DNA of 64,000 bases, taken from NCBI GenBank assembly GCA_030549775.1, contig CM060177.1, positions 64,110,638 through 64,174,637 on the forward strand, given 5' to 3'. The position numbers and the translations under genes were made by a program. This document shows positions 53,589 through 63,526 of this stretch, piece by piece (the first letter of the stretch is position 1; every line of letters starts with the position of its first letter). The DNA comes from Tamarix chinensis (taxonomy: Eukaryota; Streptophyta; Magnoliopsida; Caryophyllales; Tamaricaceae). The notes beneath the pieces are model-generated. The model saw only the letters and a program-made list of their open reading frames with translations, ran no database searches and was not told the origin of the DNA.

Positions 53589-54549
53589 TGATGCAAACCA
53601 AGGAGCTGGACTTGTTAATCATACACTTGGGGATGATGTAAATCCTTCACAAGACCCTTTTATCGCTTCCAAGTGGTCCAATTACAAGACTTAGAGCCAA
53701 ACATTTCAAGGGAGCACTAAAGGGGCTAATCCAAGAGATTTGGGCTGATTCTAAACAGACTAAGATGGGCTCAAATAATAATCAAGACTTAGTCAACATC
53801 ATCAAAGAAGTTGAAGAGACTAATATTTATGCAAAAATGTTTCCAACATGATCTAACCATCAAAAGGCATGAATTTCATGAGTTTCAAGATATTAAATAG
53901 AGGATTAAAACATGCTCTTGAATGGTATGTTAAATACATTAAAAATTAGACATTTAGCTATTTATGGTTGCCTTTAAAAGTCCAAGAGGCCTAAAAAACA
54001 AGGGAACTTATTTATTTTTGCTACTTGTGCTGTTTTAAAGCTTTAATTATGATTTTTCCTATTCTAGGAGGGTGTTTTAAAGCTTTAGTTATGACTTTTC
54101 CTATTCTAGCTTTATTTATGACTTTTCGCATTCTAGCTTTAGTTATGACTTTTCCTATTCTAGGAGGGTGTTTTAAAGCTTTAGTTGTGACTTTTCCTAT
54201 TCTTGGAGGGTTGTTCCTAGTATATATATATGGGTATTTCGATATGAATAAGGATATAACGTTTTCAGAAATTATCATATTTGTGAGGTTTTGTGTTCCT
54301 CTTCGTTCTTAAAAGAACTTGTAGAACTTATCAAGTTAATCTTGTGGCGTTCAAACAACCAAACTTATCATCCTGATTGTTGAGAGATTCTCACGTTTTC
54401 TAGGTGTGGTGTTTCAATCCTTCATAGTCTTGGTTTTCTTCTTGTTAGGTGTTGGGTCAAGGCTCAAGCAATCTTGTCTTCATGATCTTGGGGTTCTAAA
54501 TCATCGTTGTTATTGGGTTTCATCACAGTTGTTGATGGGGTTCATATCA
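53589..54549 (+). mobile_element. Family A LTR (961 bp)
   Basis: TGATGCAAACCAAGGAGC ... GGGTTCATATCA after a complete purine tract (AAGAGGAGGAGAA). Four to five of the ~27-bp U3 units (54040-54205). The next base begins D gag sequence. Confidence 0.93.
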
Positions 54550-54797
54550 AGGTGTTAGGTTTAAACCTAACAAACCAAAGCCTGTAAGGTGCTTTAAGTT
54601 TCAAGGCCTAGGGAACTATCAAAATGAGTGTCCCAACAAAAGAGTTATGACTCTTTTGGAATTGGAGGAAGCAGCTCATGAGGGGGAAATGGAAGAGACA
54701 AAATCGGACCATGAGGAGGAGGAAGAGCAAGAAGAGGCACCCCCTGATCTAGGAGGAGCTCTAATGGTTAGAAGGGTATTGCACACCAAGGATTTCT
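54550..54797 (+). pseudogene. Family D gag C-terminus with zinc-knuckle remnant
   Basis: RFKPNKPKPVRCFKFQGLGN, then YQNECPNKRVMTLLELEEAA, an acidic EEEEEQEEAPPDLGG segment and ALMVRRVLHTKDFL. The knuckle has lost one Cys (CFKF) and the His (GN). It continues the D gag that stops at PKFP (45391) or runs to KGVRFEPNKP (58798). It is cut by a G LTR. Confidence 0.83.
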
Positions 54798-55303
54798 TGA
54801 ATTCAACCTTGGCCCATGAACCCGTGGCACTTGTTTTGCAAGCCCTTGGCTTTTCCCCATTTGCTCACAAGTCAGAATCTATTACATGCCTTATTTGGGC
54901 GTGTGATTAAAGCCTTATTCAGCAAAGACTAAGCAGGTAGAAGCCCAAGGAGGGTAGTGGTTATTTTGGTCTTGTTTAGTTTTATTTTTGGGTTTTTTGT
55001 TGTAATAAATAATGTAGCAGCTAGTGTGTGTGTGCAGCTTCAAACCGTTGAAAGGAGTAGTTTAAGGGGAGTGTTATGAGCTCTTTCAAATGGGTATTTA
55101 ATCCCATTAAGAAGAGAGGCAACATGCGCGCTAGATTAAGGAATTGCTGTTGTTTCATTTCTATTCATTAAGTAGCATCTAATGCCTTAATGAGAGGAGT
55201 TAAATGGGGGGGGATCTCTTTAATTCTTAGATGTTATAGCTGAATGGTTTTAGGGCTATTATTCAGCCAAATAGTTGGCTTTCTTTTGCTGTATGATATT
55301 TCC
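54798..55303 (+). mobile_element. Family G LTR, 5' part
   Basis: From TGAATTCAACCTTGGCCC (start changed and ~5 bases short) to GCTGTATGATATTTCC. The last ~300 bases are missing because a second G LTR begins in the same direction at 55304. Confidence 0.85.
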
Positions 55304-55601
55304 TGATCCAAAGTCAAACTTGGCCCATGAACCTGTGACACTTGTTTCGGAAGCCCTTAGGTTTTTCCCATTTGCTCACAAGTCAGAATCTCTTACATGG
55401 AATTACTTGGGCGTGTGATTAAAGCCTTATTCAGTAAAGACCAAGCAAGTAGAAGCCCAAGGAGATCCGTGGTTATTTTACTCTTATTTATTTTTATTTT
55501 TTTTATTTTATTGCTAATTACTTTATGTCCAAATTTGAGTATTCCTTCTTGAGACTAAAATTAACTTTGTGATCTAAGAGGGTGTTTTGAGAATTACATC
55601 A
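55304..55601 (+). mobile_element. Family G 5' LTR with internal deletion (298 bp)
   Basis: Both LTR ends are present (TGATCCAAAGTC and GAATTACATCA) but about 500 bases are deleted from the middle, at a run of TTATTTTTATTTT. A decayed primer site (TTAGTATTAGTGC) follows. Confidence 0.87.
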
Positions 55602-56061
55602 TTTAGTATTAGTGCTTTGGCATGGAGGTTCAAGGAAGATCGTGTTTTTGTTGAGAAAGAAAACCGATGGACTTCATCCGGTTTTTCAGTCAACTTTGAA
55701 GAGTGATATCTCAGCCCTCAAAACTCCAAATCAATCGATTCTTTTTTTGAATTTGGGTATTTTTTTTGTTTAGAATATTCATGTTTAATTTTAGAATTTT
55801 TGGAAACTTTTTGCTATTAAACTGGGAAGTTGTCCATGAACTGCGCAAACACGAAGCAAATCCAGCGCATCAGATTTCAATTGAAGATTTCTCCTTCATC
55901 CGGACAGCTTTTAAGGAGTTTATTTTTTTGAAATTGCTTAAATTTTCCTGAATTTTGACAATCTGTAAGCCTTTGAGAGTCTCAAGGCCATTTTCATTTT
56001 CGTTTAGTTTCGGCTGAATATCCATTGTACTTGAAATAACCTAGCAAAATAGTGAAAAGTC
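55602..56061 (+). other. Family G leader
   Basis: Near copy of 47015-47473 including TTCGGCTGAATATCCATTG before gag. No gene. Confidence 0.85.
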
Positions 56062-56515
56062 ATGGCTGGTGGTGAGGAGTTTGCTAAGATGTTACAGGTT
56101 ATCGCTAAAAAATTAGAGAAAATGGAGAAAAAATCAGAGGAGGATAGGGTAAGCCAAAATACTAGAATCGATGCAATTGCCGAAATGGTTTTGAAAACCA
56201 CTAGGAAACTGAACAAGTTGGAGAATGAGGAAGAAAGTAGCGGTAGTAATTTTAGACAATTTGATGAAGATAGGGGATTAAAGATTGACCTACCTAAATA
56301 TGATGGGGGCATGATAGTGAAGCTTTTCTAGATTGGGTAAGACAAATAGAAACTGTGTTTGAGTATAAGGGGTTTGATGATAGGAAGAAGTTCAAACTGG
56401 CTATCCTTAAACTGACTAAACTCGCTACCCTATGGTATGAAAACCTCAAGGCGAATAGGAGGAGAGAGGGGAAAGAAAGAATAAGCTCATGGGATAAGTT
56501 GAAAAAAAAAACAAA
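56062..56515 (+). pseudogene. Family G gag, N-terminal half
   Basis: MAGGEEFAKMLQVIAKKLEK, SEEDRVSQNTRIDAIAEMVL, LKIDLPKYDGG, frame break at about 56310, then TVFEYKGFDDRKKFKLAILK and LATLWYENLKANRRREGKER, SSWDKLKKK. It ends at an A-run where the sequence flips to the minus strand. Confidence 0.9.
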
Positions 56516-56921
56516 TCTTTCTCCTTGTAGCAAGTTCACTAGGTGAAATTACAGTCTTGTCCTTCCCTTTATCAAATTTTGAACTAGAAGAGAAAGATTT
56601 GTTTTGAAAAGTACCTCCTGACTTGTTTTGAAATGTACCCCCCTTAGAGTAAGATGGAGTAAATTTCATGGGACTTTTGAAAGAAGTATTTTTGGGCCTC
56701 TCCTCTTTCAATTGAGACTTATATTTAATAGCATGTTTACAAACATCACTAAAAGTAGTGTAGTGAGTTACCTCCACCTTTTGGTTAATCCCCTTAGAAA
56801 GACCCTTAACAAAACGAGCAATTTTGAAGGTCTCCTTTTTTGCAAATCACAAACCAAACACAACTCTCCACACTCATGTTTTCTTGGGAAAGATGGGTCA
56901 ATTTTAGGTATTGCTCCTGTT
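56516..56921 (-). pseudogene. Family G gag, C-terminal half, inverted
   Basis: Minus-strand frame from 56777: MEVTHYTTFSDVCKHAIKYK, SQLKEERPKNTSFKSPMKFT, GGTFQNKSGGTFQNKSFSSS, KGKDKTVISPSELATRRK, then out of register. 56778-56921 minus encodes the part just upstream (FVKGLSKGINQK, VWRVVFGL-type remains). So gag is broken and its second half inverted. Confidence 0.88.
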
Positions 56922-57057
56922 TGATGCATATGCTAAACAAGTTGGCACATACTTAATGGAAGATGGTGGCTTATGGGATAATTGACCACCAAAAAATAAA
57001 ATAGAGAAAAGAGATGAGAAGTATGATAATATTTGATCTAAGGTAGCCAAAGACCGA
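56922..57057 (-). mobile_element. Family D LTR 3' end, inverted
   Basis: TGATGCATATGCTAAACAAG at 56922 and ~135 bases of reverse D LTR to GGTAGCCAAAGACCGAACA, then orientation flips to plus. Confidence 0.83.
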
Positions 57058-57781
57058 ACAGCTATTTTATTACTATTTCCAAGTATTTTGCCACTTAAGA
57101 AGCCAAATCAGCTCAAGACCAAGGCTGATTTCGAAAATTAAAAAAAAAAGAGAGAAAAGAAAAAGGAGGACAAGAGGATGGTGGAGTAGGTGAAGAAAGT
57201 CAGCCAAGTCAAATCAAATTATTTTAATTGCCTAAGCACGGGAGATGATTGATTAGGTATGGGAGATGATTGAGTGACTTGTACTTTTATTTATTACCTA
57301 CTTTTCAGCATGTAAGGGGCTCCATACTGTGGTATGGAGCCCCTTACCAACTAGTTCTCATCCAACTAGTTGTTAGGTTGTATTAGATAACTAGATAGTA
57401 AAGAATGGTTGGAATGTAACTACGTAGGTAAAGGGGATGGGTATAATGGACTTTTTGTAACCTTGGCGGCCACTATAAATATGGGTAGCCTCAACACAAT
57501 GGAATACACTACCCCCTTGAATTACATATCAGATTTTCGAGCTCCCCTAAGCCCCCTACAAAGTTGAGTGAAAACTTTGTTTTGAGTGAATAATCTTATA
57601 ACTTTTATTTCAAGTGTTGAAACCTTGAGTGGTAGTTGTGAGTGTTTGGTCGTTGGCTACCTTAGATCAAATATTATCATACTTCTCATCTTTTTTCTCT
57701 ATTTTATCTTTCGGTGGTCAATTATCCCATAAGTCACCATCTTCCATTAAGCATGTACCAACTTGTTTAGCATATGCATCA
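57058..57781 (+). mobile_element. Family D 5' LTR, start missing
   Basis: D LTR from about base 200 (CAAGTATTTTGCCACTTAAG) to CATATGCATCA at 57781. TATA-like CTATAAATATGGG at 57474-57486. Primer site TGGTGTCAGAGC follows at 57785. Confidence 0.87.
57312..57347. repeat. Perfect 16-bp stem hairpin in a D LTR
   Basis: GTAAGGGGCTCCATAC, loop TGTG, then GTATGGAGCCCCTTAC. The sister LTR at 22670-22720 has AAGGGGCTTCATGTTGTGGT followed by unrelated bases, so the perfect palindrome is not ancestral to all D LTRs. Confidence 0.92.
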
Positions 57782-57983
57782 AATTGGTGTCAGAGCTTAA
57801 GGTTGAGAATTTGGGATAGTTTTTATCTCCTCTTTTCCTTCTTTACCCCGTCTAGGCCCAAACACATCACAAAAAAATTTCTAGCCACCCACCATAATTT
57901 TCAAAGCCCAAGTTAGCCTCTCCTGACCAAACACATCATCTCTCTCTATTGAATTCTTCTTCAAACTCAAGAAACTATAGGCG

Positions 57984-58798
57984 ATGAACAAATCCCAAGA
58001 GGCTTGAGCCTTGAAGAGGCGGAAAACTTGAGAAGAGACCAAGACATTGAAAACCTCCAAATGACATGAGAAGAGTTCTTAGCATTTTGGAGAATCTCAT
58101 GCAAAACCATAACACTCCATGCCCAAATACTTCCCCATAGCCAAGAAGAAGAACCCATTTTCATCAACATGAGGTGGTCGGATCTAGCACAAGTGATGAT
58201 GCTAGTGATTCCAACTCCTCACCAAGTGATTCCCCACATGATAGAAGAAGGAGACATGAAAGGAGATATCCTTTTCATGACATCAAAGCCGAAGTGCTCG
58301 AGTTTGATGGATCACTTAATCCAGAAGATTTCCTAGAGTGGGAGTTGAGGTGCTCTAGGATGTTTGAAGCAAAAGGCTATAATGATGAGAAGAGCTTTAG
58401 GATTGCAATCCTTAAGCTCAAGGGACATGCCTACATATGTTGGGAAAGCCTTACTCACCTCCACAACAAGATGTCCGCCTTGAGACAAGGGTCAATGAGT
58501 GTTGAAGAATACATCAAGTAGTTTAAGCGGTTGAAGAATACAATGTCACGTTTCCTTGGAGGGTTAAGGAGTGACATTGCATGCAAGGTGGAGTTACACA
58601 AGTACTACACCTTAGATGAGCTTTTTCATCTAGCCACTAAGGTGGAGAAGCATAAGAAGGAGAAGAGAGGGCCAAAGTTTCCTCAAGGATGGTTCACTCC
58701 CAACACTTCCAAAGAAGCCCCCTCATCATCTAAGCCATCCCCTCCCATTCGAAATGTTGAAGTGAAGGACAAGGGGAAAGGTGTTAGGTTTGAACCTA
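57984..58798 (+). pseudogene. Family D gag, copy 2
   Basis: ATG at 57984 (MNKSQEA, then stop). Fragments: SSTSDDASDSNSSPSDSPHD, VLEFDGSLNPEDFLEWELRC, DEKSFRIAILKLKGHAYICW, SLTHLHNKMSALRQGSMSVE, then after TAG at 58519 SRFLGGLRSDIACKVELHKY, HLATKVEKHKKEKRGPKFPQ and a Pro/Ser-rich linker to KGVRFEPNKP. Compared with copy 1 the KSWSKMKTLLRERF segment is deleted. It joins K sequence at about 58799. Confidence 0.87.
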
Positions 58799-58851
58799 AC
58801 AAACCAGAAAACGAAGACGACTATTATGGGATACTACCCAATATTCAGTAG
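58799..58851 (+). pseudogene. Family K ORF, last ~16 codons
   Basis: ENEDDYYGILPNIQ then TAG. Matches the end of the minus-strand ORF at 63527 (NEDDCYGILPPIQ, stop). It is fused in frame to D gag by the junction at 58799. Confidence 0.75.
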
Positions 58852-59570
58852 CAATACAAATATAGGTATCTACGACAAATGGCGTACTCAACAGCAAGCA
58901 TCGACAAATGGAAGATAGGAATATTTTGCCAGCACAAAAGGACAGGTCAAAAGTAAAAGTGGCATCAACAAAAGCGTAAAGGAACCCACAAGGACACTTT
59001 TTGGTGGCGGCCACTTTAACCAAAGGTAAAAGCAGAAAGTAAAAGCAACTAAAAGCAAAAGGACAAACGGACAAAGGAATCTGTGGCAAAGTACATCACG
59101 TGGAAGACTTTTCCCCTTAGGTTACTTTTACCATGCACTTTTACTGTTCATGTACTTTTTACCCTTACTGTACTAACTTTAAGTACACATTTTATTGTGT
59201 ACTTTTTACTATTTACTTTAGGTGGTTCTTTCAGACCCACTTTTCAAATTATAACTGTTAGGACTCCCTTTCATCTATAAAAAGGGGCTTAGTGGTTCAT
59301 TTTCGAGGGTTGGAAAAATTAGAGAGAGAAGTTCTCTTAGCAAAATCCCGATCACTCTTATTTGTATCCTTATCTTCAAACTTCATATTAAATAAAATTT
59401 TTATCCTTTCCTTTCCTTTCCTTTCTTTATTTATCCGTTCCTTTCCATTATCAATTAATCCTTCAAACTTTTGTGTTCTTACTCTTTAGGGGTCTTGTTT
59501 TCTTCCCCAGGTACTATTGTCCCTATAGAAAGATCCATATAGTTTATATCTAGGTTCCCAGAGAAAATAT
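58852..59570 (+). mobile_element. Family K promoter/leader or LTR region, plus strand
   Basis: Homologous to the reverse of 62850-63526: shared GCCAGCACAAAAGGACAGG, repeated ACTTTTTAC/GTACTTTTTAC words (59110-59220), TATA box CATCTATAAAAAGGGG (59273-59288), and AAATAAAATTTTTATCC (polyadenylation-like, 59389). The TATA-to-AATAAA distance is about 110 bases, as in an LTR R region. It is cut at 59570 by inverted G leader. Confidence 0.7.
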
Positions 59571-59889
59571 TAGACAAAATCCAGCTTCAAAGCTTTTTGG
59601 GTAGTATAAACTACGTCCTACATGCGTTGGGTATGCTTCGTGTTTGTGCAATTCACGGAATTCTGCCCAGTTTAATAGCAAAAAGATTCCAAAAATTCTA
59701 AAATTAAATATGAGTATTCTACACAGAAAAATACCCCGACTCAAAAAAATAATTGCTTGATTTGGATTTTTGAGGGCTGAGATATTGCTCTTCAAAGTTG
59801 ACTAAAAAACCGGATGAATTTCAGCGATTTTCTTTTTCAACAAAAACACGATCTTCCTTGAACTTCCCCGCCAAAGCTCTGATACTAGA
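59571..59889 (-). other. Family G leader, inverted
   Basis: Reverse complement of 47029-47350 with the primer site GCTCTGATACTA at about 59876-59887 (one mismatch). It belongs to the LTR at 59890-60689. Gag is missing. Confidence 0.88.
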
Positions 59890-60689
59890 TGATGTAATTC
59901 TTAAAACACCCTCTTAGATCACAAAGCTAATTTTAGTCTCAAGAACAAATACTCAAATTTGAAAAAAAAAACGTAATTAGCAATGAAATAACGAAAATGA
60001 ACCAAAACTCAAGAATGCACTCAAAGTTCTGAGATCTTAGGTAAGAACTCAAGACAAACTCAAAGCTATAAGGAAATAATCTTTAACTTGAGACAAACTC
60101 AAAGCAAAGAGAAAACCATAAGGTATATTGTGAATAATCAAGAATCATTCATCCTCTCTTCAAACTTGTATTTATAGGCAATATCACACAGCAAAAGAAA
60201 GCCAACGGTTTGGATGAATAATGGCCCCAAAACCATTCAACTATAACAGCTAAGAATCAAAGAGATGCCCCCCTTTTACCTCCCCTCATTAAGGCATTAA
60301 ATGCTCCTTAATGAATAGAAATGAAACAACAGCAATTCCCTAATCTGGCGCCCCTTTTTCCTCTCTTCTTAATGGGATTAAATACCCATTTGAAAGAGCT
60401 AATAACACTCCCCTTAATCTACTCCTTTCAATGGTTTTAAGCAACCCACACACACACTAGCTGCTACATTATTTATTTTAATAAAAAAACACGAAAATAA
60501 AACTAAACAAGACCAAAATAACCACAGCTCTCCTTGGGGTTCTACTTGCTTGGTCTTTGCTGAATAACGCTTTAATAACATGCCTAAGTAAGGCATGTAA
60601 CAGATTCTAACATGTGAGCAAATGGGGAAAAACTAAGGGCTTCCAAAATAACTGCCATGGGTTCATGGGCCAAGTTTAACTTTGGATCA
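59890..60689 (-). mobile_element. Family G 5' LTR, minus strand (800 bp)
   Basis: TGATGTAATTCTTAAAACAC to TTAACTTTGGATCA. It is complete, and lies between its leader and the D protease sequence starting at 60690. A minus-strand G element therefore inserted into D pol; its remainder was lost. Confidence 0.92.
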
Positions 60690-61272
60690 AGTTCCCTTCT
60701 CAATTGGAAAAACCTACCAAGATAATGTGGTATGTGATGTGGTTCCAATGGACACTTGTGATCTATTGCTAGGAAGACCATGGCAATATGATAAACATGT
60801 CCAACATAATGGTAGGAGGAACACTTATTGTTTGAAATTTACAAAAAAGAACATTGTACTCACACCCCTTAGTCCTCGTTCCTCACTTGTTAGGGAGGAA
60901 ACCGAAAATAAGAAGACCTTGTTTCTAGATAGCAAGGGGATAGACAAGGTGCTAGCCAAGGGGAAGCTCATGTATTTTTTATTTTTGCTTGAAGATAATG
61001 AAAGAAGTGAAGGAAGTGACCCACGGGTCAAACCTATGCTAGGGGAGTTTGGGGATGTCTTCCCAAATGATCTAGCTAGTGAACTACCAAATTAACTTGG
61101 TCCCCGGAGCTACACTCCCAAACAAGCCTGCCTATAGGTGTAATCCTAAGGAGGCTAGGGAGTTACAAAGGCAAGTTGATGATAATAGCAAAGGGGTTCA
61201 TCAGAGAATCCCTTAGCCTTGTGCGGTACCAGCCCTTTTAGTACCAAAGAAGGATGGGAGTATGAGGATGTG
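60690..61272 (+). pseudogene. Family D protease end and RT start
   Basis: Open frame: VPFSIGKTYQDNVVCDVVPM, DTCDLLLGRPWQYDKHVQHN, an extended linker with LFLDSKGIDKVLAKGKL, VKPMLGEFGDVFPNDLASEL, then TAA. In other frames [23 protein letters not shown] remains and [16 protein letters not shown] to the breakpoint. The protease active site lies upstream of the G LTR and is absent. Assignment to D rests on position relative to D gag and is likely, not proven. Confidence 0.82.
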
Positions 61273-61330
61273 TGATCCAAAGTCAACCTTGGCCCATGAT
61301 GAACCTGTGGCACTTGTTTTGGAAGCCCTT
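61273..61330 (+). mobile_element. Family G LTR start, 58-bp scrap
   Basis: TGATCCAAAGTCAACCTTGG ... GTTTTGGAAGCCCTT, then a minus-strand A LTR. It cuts the D RT after RMC. Confidence 0.85.
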
Positions 61331-62305
61331 TGATATGAACTCCATCAACAACTATGATGAAATCCAATAGCAACGATGGTTTAAAACCCCAAGATCATGA
61401 AGACAAGATTACTTGAGCCTTGGCCCAACACCTAAGAAGATGAAAACCAAGACTACGAAGGAGTGAAACGCCACACCTAGAAAACTTGAGAATCTCTCAA
61501 CAATCAAGGTCATAGGTTCGGTTGTTTGAACGCCACAATATTAACTTGATAAGTTCTATAAGTTCTTTTAAGAACGAAGAGGAACACAAAGCCTCACAAA
61601 TATGATAATTTCTGAAAACGTTATATATCCTTATTCATCTCAAAATACCTATATATATACTTGGAACAACCCTCCAAGAATAGGAAAAGTCACAACTAAA
61701 GTTTTAAAATACCCCCTAGAATAGGAAAAGTCATAACTAAAGCTAGAATACGAAAATTCATAAATAAAGCTAGAATATGAAAAGTCATAAATAAAGCTAG
61801 AATACGAAAAATCATAACTAAAGCTTTTAAAACACCCTTCTAGAATTGGAAAAGTCATAATTAAAGCTTTAAAACAGCACAAACAATAAATAAACAAGTT
61901 CCCACGTTTTTTAGGCCTCTTGGACTTCTAAAGGCCATTCAAGACCATGTTTTAATGTATTTAACATAACCATTTAAGACCGTGTTTAAATCCTCTATTT
62001 AATATCTTGAAACTCATGAAATTCATGCCTTTTGATGGTTAGATCATGTTGGAAACATTTTTGCATAAATATTAGTCTCTTCAACTTCTTTGATGATGTT
62101 GACTAAGTCTTGATTATTATTTGAGCCCATCTTGGTCTGTTTAGAATCAGCCCAAATCTCTTGGATTAGCTCCTTTAGTGCTTCCTTGAAATGTTTGGCT
62201 CTAAGTCTTGTAATTGGACCACTTGGAAGCGATAAAAGGGTCTTGTGAAGGATTTGCATCATCCCTAAGTGTATGATTAACAAGTCCAGCTCCTTGGTTA
62301 CATCA
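61331..62305 (-). mobile_element. Family A 3' LTR, minus strand (975 bp)
   Basis: TGATATGAACTCC (61331) to TGGTTACATCA (62305), with six ~27-bp U3 units (61680-61865), the largest number here. The LTR-encoded polyprotein tail is open from 62337 to 62044 on the minus strand. Purine tract AAGAGGAGGAGAA at 62306-62318 (minus). Confidence 0.93.
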
Positions 62306-62836
62306 TTCTCCTCCTCTTGAGAAGGATTTGTCCTCAAATCATCACCTCGACGTAGGAGTTTTGAACGTCATTTCTTTGGAAAATGTTCCTTTCGTAAGTT
62401 AAACAAACCCAATCACCAGGTTCAAACACTATCTTCTTGCGTCCTTTGTTGGCTTGTTGGACATATTGTTGAGTCTTCCTTTCAATGTATAGTCGTGCCT
62501 TGTCATGAATCATCTTTATAAATTCTGCCTTCGTTTTGCCATCTCAGTTCACACGTTCACTCAAAGGTAAAGAAGTTAAATCCAATGGTGACAAAGGGTT
62601 AAAGCCATAAACCATTTCAAAAGGTGAAAACTTAGTTGCTGAATGTATACTTCTATTATAAGCAAATTCAACATATGGCAAATAATCTTCCCATGTTTTC
62701 AAGTTCTTTTTAATGATAGCACGTAACAAAGTAGATAAAGTTCTATTCACAACTTCAGTTTGACCATCCGTTTGTGAATTACAAGTAGTAGAAACCAATA
62801 ACTTGGTTCCTAACTTTCCCCACAATTTTTCCAAAA
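62306..62836 (-). pseudogene. Family A integrase, minus strand, with 120-bp deletion
   Basis: Right to left: [78 protein letters not shown], then a stop, GDWVCLTYE after a one-base loss, and the shortened end where the GPF module is deleted (breakpoint at 62343-62348, GGTGAT). The left part of the core and zinc finger are missing; it joins the K primer site at CTTTTGG. Confidence 0.88.
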
Positions 62837-63526
62837 GCTTTGATACCAAGACGCAACCAAGGACCTCGGGATTCAGACGGGTAACCTGAAGAATATAAAC
62901 AAGAAAGTAGAGGAGGATAGATAGATAGTTAGAAACTTCAGTGGAAAGAAATAAGAAAGGAAATAGGAAATGGATAGAACAAAGTTTGAATTTTATTTAT
63001 TTGAAAATTTGGGATACAAGTTTGAGTGGTCGTTCTAAGTTTTCTCCTTAGATATTCCTTCTCGGAAAACCGACCCTTAATAATAAAGTCCTAAGACCCC
63101 TTGTATAGAAGAGGGGGTCAGACTATTACAAAGTTTGAAAAGTGGATTCGGGAATCCACCAAAAGTAAACAGTAAAAAGTACATAGTAAAAGTGTACTAT
63201 CTACAGTACAAAGTTTGAACAGTACAGGGTAAAAAATACAAACAGTAAAAGTAGCCGACAGAAAATACAACAGTAACCCGCGTGATTTACTTTTGCGGCA
63301 GATTCCTTTATCGTTGTCTTCACTTGCTTTTCTATTGCTTTTACTCGTGCTTTTACCTTAATCAAAAGTGTCTGTCACCGAAAGTAGATTCCTTTCGCCT
63401 TTTCTTGACCAACGCTTTTGTTTTGTCTGTAACCTTTTGTGCTGGCAGAATATTCTCTTTGTCTGCCACCAATTTTGATGCGTGTTGTCGCGTACGCCTA
63501 CGCCTTGGATACCTGTATTTGTACCG
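62837..63526 (-). mobile_element. Family K promoter/leader or LTR region, minus strand
   Basis: Minus strand: after the ORF stop, repeated AAAGTAAAAGCA and GTACTTTTTACTGT words, a TATA-like CTATACAAGGGG (63103-63114), AAATAAATAAAATTC (62985-62999), then a Met-tRNA-type primer site TGGTATCAAAGC (complement at 62837-62848). Promoter, polyadenylation-like site and primer site in this order fit an LTR, or the intergenic region of a plant pararetrovirus-like element. LTR ends are not clear. Confidence 0.7.

Noticed and set aside
59083..59489. Two 65-codon plus frames
   Set aside because: Within the K promoter/LTR region, hydrophobic only because of T-rich sequence.
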